Origin: Pocillopora verrucosa
Taxonomy: Eukaryota > Cnidaria > Anthozoa > Scleractinia > Pocilloporidae
NCBI RefSeq assembly: GCF_036669915.1
Contig: NC_089325.1
Span: forward strand, 10,154,231-10,218,230
Length of the DNA stretch: 64,000 bases
Reading direction: 5' to 3'
A model generated the notes under the pieces. That model was not told the origin of the DNA. It worked only from the letters and a program-made list of their open reading frames with translations, and ran no database searches. The position numbers and the translations under genes are program-made. Positions 24,816 through 35,000 of this stretch are shown here, piece after piece (within the stretch, counting starts at the first letter, position 1; every line of letters starts with the position of its first letter).

Positions 24816-25802
24816 TCAATGAGTTGATGCTTTGCCTTGGTTTAAAGTACTGGTTGTGTGCAACACACTGATGATATTTCGGCGACGAAAACACATTCGA
24901 AGCGAGCGGTTGAACTTCGGAATTCTCCAAGCATACATGAAGGGATCCACTATGGAGCTGACGGAGAGAAATTCGTTTGCCACATAATGATAAACTCTGT
25001 ATGCGTAAGAGGTGCGGCAAGAGCAAAAATATAGAATCTGTATGTGGATAAAGTAGGGCAAAAATGACAAATAAAATATCAAAAGGATCGTTATAAATGC
25101 CATGACCATTCTGTTCTCTCTCTCTAACTGCTGCCTTCTACCTGCAGCTGTTAGACTAGCGCGCACATTTTTAAGTTCTTCTCTTTGTAGGGAAATCGCC
25201 TTGTATATTTTCACATAGATTGTTGTTAAGAGGAAAGATGGGATCACGAAATGAGAGTAACAATAGGCAAGCAAAAACTTTTCTCTCCTTACATCCGAAA
25301 CTGGAAGCACGGAGAAAACTAGCGCACTTGTCCAAATCGCAAAGATGAAGATCTTCGCTTTTGTGTTCGTCACTTTCAGTGGATATTCAAACGGCTTAAT
25401 CACTGCAACATACCGATCGTAAGACATCGCCAAAAGCGTCGACACTGCGGCGAGAATCGACACAGCTCCAATGAAATATTGAGTGATGTTGACGATTAAA
25501 AGCTCTCCCCAGCCATGGTAGCTATAGGTAAGTTCGATACCTCTCAGAAAGCTGACAAATCCCATAAAAAAATCGGCAACGGAGAGATTTGCAATAAGAA
25601 AAACGTTGGGCGTGCGTAAACATCGACAGGGATCGCGGTAAATCGTGATAAAGAGAAAGCTGTTTGCCATCATGATGATCGCTGCAAATACGAAGTCAAT
25701 GATTATAAAGCCAAGAAGAAGTACACCCTGAACTGACTCTTTGCTACCATTTGATGAAGTTGTCAAGTTCATCATTGACTCTTTAGCCGCGTTGAAGCTC
25801 AA
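24816..25802 (-). CDS. Class A (rhodopsin-like) GPCR
   Basis: A single exon of 328 residues starts at 25802. Seven membrane segments are visible, with ANSFLFITIY (TM1 Asn), ANLSVADFFMG (TM2 Asp), MSYDRYVAVIKPF (intact DRY at the end of TM3), YLSFLPYF (TM6 Pro) and SSIVDPFMYAW (DPxxY form of the TM7 motif). Extracellular loop 3 carries CSC, and TM3 lacks the usual Cys. These features and the DPxxY resemble the melanocortin/adenosine-like cluster (inference). It is closely related along its whole length to the receptor at 12496-13494, but keeps the DRY Arg that the other has lost. N-glycosylation sites are likely in the N-terminus (MNLTTSSNGS). Confidence 0.92.
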   Translation of the reverse strand: MSFNAAKESMMNLTTSSNGSKESVQGVLLLGFIIIDFVFAAIIMMANSFLFITIYRDPCRCLRTPNVFLIANLSVADFFMGFVSFLRGIELTYSYHGWGELLIVNITQYFIGAVSILAAVSTLLAMSYDRYVAVIKPFEYPLKVTNTKAKIFIFAIWTSALVFSVLPVSDVRREKFLLAYCYSHFVIPSFLLTTIYVKIYKAISLQREELKNVRASLTAAGRRQQLERENRMVMAFITILLIFYLSFLPYFIHIQILYFCSCRTSYAYRVYHYVANEFLSVSSIVDPFMYAWRIPKFNRSLRMCFRRRNIISVLHTTSTLNQGKASTH

Positions 25803-26666
25803 CTCAAATCTTTTCGGTTTAATCTGAAATCACATATCCAGTATTTTCTTTTCGTTCTGGAACTTGGTGATATCTTAGTGTTTCCTCAGCTGTTTGTTGC
25901 TACGTCGTGAGATCTTTGTTAATCATTTCTCTCTGTCACGTTCTAACTTCTAGAAGCGATCTTTGACGCAGGGTCTAATCAATCTAAATGATAATTTTGT
26001 TTTGGAACTTACCAGGTAGGAAATCAATGTTAATGAGTTGATTAAAACTCATCCAATTCTACGGCACTTGATGACTTAAGTAAACTATAAAAGGCATTGA
26101 ACTAATTGTCTCTATCTAATTGAGGCTGCGTGGCAGCCACGAGCAGCAATTAATAATCGCAAATTTTTGACCTTATCCTGACGGCTTGAAAATGACATGT
26201 TCTTGAAACCCTTTGTTATAAATATTGATGGTACGTGACAAAGTTAAATTAAACCGTGGGAAACTGATCATCTGTGTGTCTATAAGACAAGAGAAGCATT
26301 GGTTTTAATCATTCTTCTCGATGTACCGAGAAAAAAAAAGGGAGAAGGGAAAAGGAAAAGAAGAAAATAAAATGAAAAAAAAAGAGACACAAAAGACCTT
26401 TTTGAGGATAGATTTCCGCAGGAAAACGCAAGTGATTAAATTGCGATCGGATTCAGTTACACATTTGATTGGTTGAAAGGGAAGCACATTATTTCTGAAC
26501 CAATCAAAGAGCAATGCAAAACAAAACTAATGCAATCACGGACTTCTTTAGACACTAAAGTAGAATTGTCTCTGCGTTGAAGTTTGCCTAATGGTAGCAT
26601 CACACGGATGTTATCAGAGAGTGTCTCACTGATTATTTACCCAAAGTTTTCAAATTTTGCCCAGGC
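25803..26666. other. Intergenic, no gene recognised
   Basis: Promoter side of the minus-strand GPCR. A purine-rich tract (aaaaaaaaagggagaaggg-type, about 26330-26395) is the only notable composition. No exon or repeat family is recognised. Confidence 0.3.
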
Positions 26667-27216
26667 TTAAATTAAGGACATGCTCAATCTTCGCTCCATT
26701 TCTGGCCAGTACTTGCTAACCAGAAATAGAGTGTCGGCATTTTCAAAAAAGGTTTTTCCAAATGGATAGGGGATCTCGTTACCCTGACAAACTCCGTAGG
26801 ATTCTTCATTTTGCAACGCATTGCGCGGTGAGTGAAACAGTGGAAAAATGATGGACATCCCTGCGTTAGCCAGAGACTTGGCAACTTTGATCGCGGGTGC
26901 AACGAACAGGAATCGCCAAGAAGTCGTTGCCAGTTTACTTCAATGTTCTGCGGGGAGTCTGGGTCGGCGTGGTTTGTATACTTGGGGAGGATAGCCCTCA
27001 TTAGTCTCTCATTCTCACCATTTTGGAAAAAGATGGATTCATCTACAGCCCGCTGGATCAGAGGGTGGTCAATTTGTTGACCAGCTGCTTTGAAATGCAA
27101 TCTCCACAGCGCCACAGAACCGCAGTTTTTGTTGACACCAACGATCGCCTTAACTTTTTGGAATCTACCTTCGTCGAGCAGTAATGAGGTTTCTTCCGGA
27201 AGAAAGTGCCCGTCGA
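26667..27216 (-). pseudogene. Carboxylesterase/cholinesterase-like fragment (frameshifted)
   Basis: The minus strand reads VDGHFLPEETSLLLDEGRFQ and KAIVGVNKNCGS, typical of the mid/C-terminal part of type B carboxylesterases. A TM-like end follows (NALQNEESYGVCQGNEIPY, FGKTFFENADTLF). The two parts lie in different frames: a single missing base near 26909-26914 breaks the frame. A plausible splice acceptor (attattacag) precedes the fragment at 27217-27220. The catalytic Ser elbow and other exons are absent. A C-terminal piece of the same family lies on the opposite strand at 27358, so the locus looks rearranged. A sequencing error at the frameshift is possible, but the inverted arrangement would remain. 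Confidence 0.7.
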
Positions 27217-27357
27217 CTGTAATAATCACAGATCTCCACGTAGATGTAGATTAACATGTAGATCTCCTAATCTACATGCTGCTTTTATTTCAAAGCTTTA
27301 AAATCTAAAGCTTTGTTATTAGAGTGAAAACGTTTTTTTTTATTTTGTTTCCAACAG

Positions 27358-27664
27358 AGACCCCAACAGACGAGATCCCCACTTACCTCCGCTGACCGCC
27401 AGCAACATAACCTGGCCTCTATTTACGACCGAGAGCGAAAGATACTTGGTAATAGACCTGGAGAGTAGCTTAAAGAGCCAGCTTAGCAAAGCCTGGTGGA
27501 GAATTCTGATAAAAACGAGCCAAATTGTAACGGAAGGGGAAAGGCTGCAAAAAGATAATTTAAACATGACGATCGCAATAAGACTCGTACTTAGCCGTCA
27601 TATATCGAATCCGGTCCTTATGGCAGGAATGTGGGCTCATTTCCCGGATAGCGGCTGTTATTGA
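27358..27664 (+). pseudogene. Carboxylesterase-like C-terminal exon, inverted relative to its partner
   Basis: After an acceptor (gtttccaacag) the frame reads DPNRRDPHLPPLTASNITWP, then LFTTESERYLVIDLESSL and a tail to the stop at 27662-27664. The WP.(F/Y)TTESERYLV(I/L)DL pattern is the C-terminal signature of type B carboxylesterases and cholinesterases. It is only 140 bp from the minus-strand fragment, and the two start back to back, which cannot be a normal gene order. It could be the last exon of a neighbouring intact gene only if the upstream exons were between 20 and 27 kb; none was seen. Confidence 0.6.
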
Positions 27665-27808
27665 GCCTGGGTGGTTATATTCCGCTCGGACATTTTCATG
27701 AATAAATATCTATAAATTTACTTTCACTTTCTGTGATCTATGATGATTTCATTAAGCCATTGTACCCAAATAGTAATCTCATAACCAGATCCTACCGTTT
27801 AACTGTTA

Positions 27809-29420
27809 CAGAAATGTTCCCACCGCTTGGCCGTGGAAGGTCTGAATATGAGACTGCATAAATAGTACCTAAATAAAGCTAAATACAACACACTTTAATT
27901 ATGATATTTGTAAGAAATTAACTAAGAAATCACACAAAGAAAAAAAGTTATTTGTACTATAAAAGTTTTTGAAGATTAATCTACGTTTACATACATTAGT
28001 GCAAAAACTTACTGACACCTGGAAAAACACTCTCCCATCTCAAATCATTTTAGTGCTGCAGAGCGCTAGACCTTTTACTCAACTCTAGTTATCGTTCACA
28101 CTAAGACGGTCGCAATAGTGTTGGCACTGAAAAGGCTCTCTTTATTTGAGAATAAAAGCTCTGCAGTTTTGAATTTGTTCCCGTTAACTCATAATTAAGT
28201 ATTTGCAAAGGCGTGTAGTGTTTTACCTACCTCGCTCCGTCCCACAAACGTAATTTTCACGTTAGCCAAGCAACTCATTAGAAGACGCGAGAAAAAAAAA
28301 TTCGCTTCCAAAAAAATTCTTAAAATTACATGTCAAACAAAGAAGGAAATAATTTTTCGCATCTTTTTTGTTTGCAAAAAACTGCTTTTCCCCCCTCGGG
28401 AAAGGGTTATCGTGAAGAGCCGCTCATTGGTTGGTTATACTTTCGTCGCACAATTGGACATAATTTGCATGTTTAGATTTGGCTGCCTATTAAAAAGCAA
28501 AGCATCGTTTAATCCCTCTTTAAGTTGCTGATTCTGCCGTGAAGAGAGTTGTCCAACCAGGCACCACTCACTTTGCAATGGTTCGTTTGATACTCTTCGC
28601 GATTCTTGGCTTTATCCAAGTACCAGTCGCCAAAGGTTATGGTAAGCCTCAGCAGTCTAGTTGATATTTTTGAAGTGGTTTTTATCTGAACAAACCTTAT
28701 ATCGATAAGACAGGCTAATTATTCAATGATGTAACTGTAGTTAACTTAAAGGCTCAAGTTTTCCGTCTACGAATTTTTTATGTTCAGACGCTGAATCAAC
28801 GATAACATCTTATGTGAGACATTTCCAAATCTGAAGCATCGAGATCCTGAATAAATCAAACTTCGCTTGTCCTCCTTGAAAAGAGTGATTGGTTTTAAAA
28901 CTCGAATAAAGAGAGCTATCTGAAAAAACCTTGTAAGAAAATATGCCACTTGTCGAATTTTGGCGAGGAAATTTCAAGGAAAGGGCAAACGTGCTTTCAG
29001 GTAAAGAAACATTTGAACGTTTCTAACTTTAGCACGCTTTTGAAATATTATTCGAACGTAAATTTGTCGAGTCGGCGATTTTTCGAGTCATAAAACTTTT
29101 GGTATTTCCAGGAACCATTTGAAATTCTCAACATCAGTGTGAAACAACTAAGCAATCATTAAGAGTTATAAATGAATTATTATGATCAAGAATGATCACC
29201 TTGTAATTTAAGATCGAAAGAAGTGGGATTATAATTAACTGCTCTTCGGAAAGCGTTCCTGTGTTTGCTTTTATTGATGTTGTTTTTATGGTTTATCAAA
29301 TGTATTTAACGAGTTTTCAAAAAAAAAAAAAATAAAATAAAATTAGCGGTTGCACAAATATCATTTTTATAGGCAATCTCTACGACTATCCGCTTAGGCC
29401 AATTTTCAACCGCGAGTGTG
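27809..29420. repeat. Segmental duplication, copy A (holds first exon 1a)
   Basis: 27809-28138 matches 29552-29884, and 28139-29420 matches about 30237-31522, with only scattered mismatches and short indels. The copy includes the promoter region, signal-peptide exon and start of intron 1 of the mosaic PLAT gene. In the downstream copy an inverted-arm element separates the two halves. Confidence 0.9.
28578..28641 (+). CDS. Alternative first exon 1a of the mosaic PLAT gene
   Basis: ATG at 28578, coding [20 protein letters not shown] plus Tyr and a phase-1 donor (TATG/gtaagc). It is identical in sequence to exon 1b at 30668-30731, so a transcript from either promoter would encode the same signal peptide. 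The upstream 450 bp is also duplicated. Whether both promoters are used cannot be told from the sequence. Confidence 0.75.
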
Positions 29421-29424
29421 GTTT

Positions 29425-30078
29425 TTTTTGTATCGAACTAATGAGGTGCTACATTTAGCCAGCTGTGTCTGATGTTATTTACTCAACATTTAATCATTAT
29501 GCACAATTTGAGTAATTAACAGGACTGTTTGGCTACTGTCTATCACAAAATTACAGAAATGTTCCCACCGCTTGGCCGTGGAAGGTCTGGATATGAGACT
29601 GCATAAATAGTACCTAAATAAAGCTAAATATAACACACTTTAATTATGATATTTGTAAGAAATTAACTAAGAAATCATACAAAGAAAAAAAGTTATTTGT
29701 ACTATAAAAGTTTTTGAAGATTAATCTACGTTTACATACATTAGTGCAAAAACTTACTGACACCTGGAAAAACACTCTCCCATCTTAAATCATTTTAGTG
29801 CTGCAGAGCGCTAGACCTTTTACTCAACTCTAGTTATCGTTCACACTAAGACGGTCGCAATAGTGTTGGCATTGAAAAGGCTCTCACACTTAGATCGGAC
29901 AGTTTGGTGTTAAATGTTTCCTTTTTTAGAATCCCAGTAAATTACTAGCAATTTTGTGATAGACAGTAGCCAAACAGTCCTGTTAATTACTCAAATTGTG
30001 CATAATGATTAAATGTTGAGTAAATAACATCAGACACAGCTGGCTAAATGTAGCACCTCATTAGTTCGATACAAAAAA
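29425..30078. mobile_element. Inverted-arm element between the duplicate first exons
   Basis: About 125 bp at 29425-29553 (ttgtatcgaactaatgaggt ... atagacagtagcc complement) recurs as its reverse complement at about 29955-30078. The arms enclose 29554-29954, which includes the start of segmental copy B. This is either a foldback-type element that captured flanking DNA or the scar of an inversion with duplication. Confidence 0.6.
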
Positions 30079-31522
30079 GTAATGAGTCGAAATGCAGTTT
30101 TCCGTCGGATGCTAAGCCTCTGAATCTATAACACGTTTTTGCACATCACGCCCTCCGTCATTTCTGTCCATGATTGAACTGAGAAAATATAATTTCCTTT
30201 CATAATTGCTCCAACGCATTGCTTATTTTTCCATTCTATTTGAGAATAAAAGCTCTACAGTTTTGAATTTGTTCCCGTCATAATTAAGTGTTTGCAAAGG
30301 CGTGTAGTGTTTTACCTACCTCGCTCCCTCCCACAAACGTAATTTTCACTTTAGCCAAGCAACTCATTAGAAGACGCGAGAAAAAAAAAATTCGCTCCCA
30401 AAAAATTCTTAAAATTACATGTCAAACAAAGAAGGAAATTATTTTTCGCGTCTTTTTTGTTCGAAAAAAACTCCTTTTTCCCCCCTCGGGAAAGGGTTAT
30501 CGTGAAGAGCCGCTCATTGGTTGGTTATACTTTCGTCGCACAATTGGACATAATTTGCATGTTTAGATTTGACTGCCTATTAAAAAGCAAAGCATCGTTT
30601 AATCCCTCTATAAGTTGCTGATTCTGCCGTGAAGAGAGTTGTCCAACCAGACACCACTCACTTTGCAATGGTTCGTTTGATACTCTTCGCGATTCTTGGC
30701 TTTATCCAAGTACCAGTCGCAAAAGGTTATGGTAAGCCTCAGCAGTCTAGTTGATATTTTTGAAGTGGTTTTTATCTGATCAAACCTTATATCGATAAGA
30801 CAGGCTAATTATTCAATGATGTAACTGTAGTTAACTTAAAGGCTCAAGTTTTCCGTTTACAAGACTACGAATTTTTTATGTTCAGACGCTGAATCAACGA
30901 TAACATCTTATGTGAGACATTTCCAAATCTAAAGCATCGAGATCCTGAATAAATCAAACTTCGCTTATCCTCCATGAAAAGAGTGATTGGTTTTAAAACT
31001 CGAATAAAGAGAGCTCTCTGAAAAAACCTTGTAAGAAAATATGCCACTTGTCGAATTTTGGCGAGGAAATTACAAGGAAAGGGCAAACGTGCTTTCAGGT
31101 GAAGAAACATTTGAACGTTTCTAACTTTAGCACGCTTTAGAAATATTATTCGAACGTAAATTTGTCGAGTTGGCGATTTTTCGAGTCATAAAACTTTTGG
31201 TATTTCCAGGAACCATTTGAAATTCTCAACATCAGTGTGAAACAACTAAGCAATCATTAAGAGTTATAAATGAATTATTATGATCAAGAATGATCACCTT
31301 GTAATTTAAGATCGAAAGAAGTGGGATTATAATTAACTGCTCTTCGGAAAGCGTTCCTGTGTTTGCTTTTATTGATGTTGTTTTTATGGTTTATCAAATG
31401 TATTTAACGAGTTTTCAAAAAAAGAAAAATAAAATAAAATTAGCGGTTGCACAAATATCATTTTTATAGGCAATCTCTACGACTATCCGCTTAGGCCAAT
31501 TTTCAACCGCGAGTGTGGTTTA
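29552..31522. repeat. Segmental duplication, copy B (holds first exon 1b)
   Basis: This is copy B of the block at 27809-29420, interrupted by about 350 bp (29885-30236) that include one arm of the inverted-arm element. Identity is very high, including the non-coding intron start, so the event is recent. Confidence 0.9.
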
Positions 31523-31966
31523 CTTTGGCATTAACAGATCCTACAAATTACATGCAAATTCCATTCGCAGTACATGCTGGTCACCACGGGTTATAGTCTC
31601 GCTCTGTTTAGACAGGCCCTAAATTGCACCGGCTACATTTGTATTCAATAAAATGTTGAGACATTTCAAGACGCTTTAAAACAGTGAAGAAAAATCATCC
31701 GCACTCAATCGATGGAGCTTTGTGACCTTCAGATTTCTTTTAAACCTTTAATGTTCGGAAACAGACGATGATCAGTTTTTGATAGGAAGGAAAAACATAG
31801 AGCTAGACGAGCTATTATGGGAAGTTTTTGATTCATTACTATTGCAATAACCAACTCGAATTAAAGGGTGTCGTGATTATTTTATAGGAGATATTCCGAT
31901 TATTTGACATTTCCTAAAGAAATAGCTCTCCCATTAAGTAGAATGAACTGTTTTTAATAAGTGAAT

Positions 31967-32008
<42 letters not shown>

Positions 32009-35000
32009 AGAGAGTAGAGCAGGTAATTTAGTGTTAACAACTGAGTTGAAAACGTAAATTGGCCACCGTAAAGGGTAAAAAGGCTGACGAAGGGCTAACG
32101 CTCGAAACGTCAGCTTTTTTAACCCTTTACGGTGGCCAATTTACGTTTTCAACTCAGTTGTTAACACTAAATTACCTGTTTTTAACAAAGTCAGTTTTAA
32201 ATGAAAAAATTTTCAAAGAAAGCGATCTGCCAAAGTGTGAGACCACGGAGGCAAAAATTCTAGGATGATCTGTCACTATTTGAATCCTTAATATGCTTTC
32301 TAGGTAAGTTTCTTTTTAAGCGCGAAATTTTTCCCTGATCGAAAAGTTTAGAACGACAAAATGTTTATTTTTGCCTCTTTCTTTTATTTCTTTTTTTTTT
32401 TTTTTTGTCAGTGTATAAACTTTTTGTGTCCACGGGTTCCTCTGGGATTGACGATGACAAGGTTTCAATCATTTTGGTGGGTGTAGGAGGTGCTCAGACA
32501 TCGGTTCACCATCTGTCAGGACCGTTTGACCGTAACAGGCAAGTGTGGCAACATGTTAAATGAACGTACGACACACACGCGCACGTGGTGATGGGAAGAT
32601 TCGGACAGCCTTTCTATGGGGAAATTCATAGTGTCATCATTGACCACTTTTTTCGGGCTTATTAGTATCGTCGCACTGTTCAGTTAAACGCATGTTAGAA
32701 AGAAACAGTTTTTGGGAACGATCTTGGGATTGGAAGTAAAGTTTACATGGATGTCCATCAAAATACGGCAAAATTGCTGAATGGCAAAACTTAATCCAGC
32801 ACCCTTGGAAGCTCAAAAATGAGAATTTTTTCAGCTACTGATAAGAAAAATTCTGAGGGCCAATTCTCGCGCAAAATTCAATGTAATGTTTTAACATTTG
32901 ATAAATCTAAACCACCCGGCGGTATTTATTATGTTTATATACAAAGAAGAAGGAAGAGTTTTGTCCACTCTATCTTAAAGGAAAGAGGATTCGGAAAACA
33001 GTTACCAGAGCCAGCCAAAATACGTTGAGAGGAAGAATTAAAATCCATTGGAAAAATTTTGGAGATCTGATCTTAAAAGTTCACGTTCTGCTACTGTTGT
33101 ATTATGCCAGTTACAAACTTGTTTGATCTCTATTCAACAGCGTAATGCGATTTACGATAACAGATCGAGATGTAGGAAAACTTTCCGCCATCAAAATACA
33201 ACTGGTACAAACCGGAGTTTATCAAGACTCTTGGTGGCTAAGCCAGGTGAGAGAAATTGAAACCAAGTTACATCCCGCTATCAACTTCATCAGCCCTCTT
33301 TTCTCCCTAAAATAAAAGAACAATGATTTCTTTGAGTGTAGAAAGGAGAGTATGTAGTGTATTCTACCTCCCCCCTGTCCCTGGTAGACATGTCTCTCCC
33401 CCTCTCTCTCCAGCCTTCCTCTGCCTATAGATCTAAAATGGCAACCAGACAATTTCCGAAAGAAATACTCTGCGCTTGCTCGCTAAGAATATGCCTGGTT
33501 TCACTTGTGACTACATCCATATCTTTTATTTATTTTTCAGTTTCAGTTTCAGTTTTATTCGGAGAGATGGAAACAGGTCTCTGATCCGCACATAAAGAGG
33601 TGTTGATACTCCCGTTACAATGTACTTTCAATTTCTGTTTCTGCAGATTTCTGTTATTAAGTCTCGGCAAAGTTACCAATTTTCTTACAACAAAGAAGTA
33701 AAATACCAATGGAATACCATCTCTTGTGAGTATTATGATTCATAACTATGTTATAAGTGATCAAATTACCAACAGGGAATCTTCACCTAGAGGGCTTAGT
33801 CTCACAAACGCCTACGCGGAAGTCCATGCCAGGAGTCTAGATTTCTCTAACGAATAGGTGTATTATTAGAGGGGGTAAGTTTCTAAAGGCACTGTGGTGC
33901 TGCGTCGGTGGGAGAGTAGAGCAGGTAATTTAGTGTTAACAACTGAGTTGAAAACGTAAATTGGCCACCGTAAAGGGTAAAAAAACTGACGTTTCGAGCG
34001 TTAGCCCTTCGTCAGAGCGATCAGCCTAATATACTCTCTGATGCTCAACCAATATGCTATAGAGAGCTATATCCTAAGAAAATCTTCGATGGAAATTCAG
34101 AGAATCACTCAGGGAAAATAAAGTGTATTTGCCCAGAACACAACAGCTTTACTTTCTGAGAGGTTGGGTACTATCCGAGACCCTCCTTTCCTAAATCATT
34201 ATGTAGCTTCATCTCCTCATGATCCCTTTGTTCATCCGTTGGTATGAATAATAATCATGATTGTGACATTGAGAATGAGTAGTGATAGTAACTGTTATGG
34301 TTGCGACGCTGAAAGCTGAAAGCGAGCCGCAAATTTTGCTGATATGAAGCACCGGTGTTTTTCTATCTTTTTCAGTGAACTGCAGAAAAGGTTTTAAGAA
34401 AGCACCCGATGGGAAATGTGTCGGTAAGTCCAGCTGACTATAGGATGAAATTAAAAGAATAAGCTCGAAATTGCAATTATGAAAAAATCTGAGGAACTAA
34501 AAACTGTTAAAAGCAGTAGTTTGTTTGTCAGTCATCCTCTCGCTTCTTTCCCTTAAGCGGCGCCCGAGCGAGAAAGTTTCCCCGTGCACCTTCAGGGGGT
34601 GGATTGGGGGGAAGAGTCGACTTACTAACTGTTCAAACTATCCATAGTGTTTTGCATTCCCCTTTTTTTTTCTTTTACCTCGTTTTTTCAAGACATCGAC
34701 GAATGCAAGGATTCTGGTGGCTGTGCAGACAATGTTGCTACGTGTCATAATAACGTTGGGTCATACACATGTACCTGTCCTCTGGGCTACAGGACAAACT
34801 ACGAAAACCGCTGTGAAGGTAACTCTGAAGAATATTTTCTATAGTCCATCTTTATACACTGTCGGCGACAATCGATCCCTCATCCGTGCGTACCCCTGAA
34901 ATCATGTAACCCCCCTCAAAATCCCCTAACCCTTCCCCCTAGGTGAAAAATAATGGCCTAGTCCCCCTATCCTTTTTTGTGTGCTTGTAAAGAGAGTTTT

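Noticed and set aside
32543..32548. Canonical GT donor four bases after the GC donor in the PLAT domain
   Set aside because: Using it would put the next exon in a frame without PLAT similarity (RNAIYDNRS...), so the GC donor is preferred.
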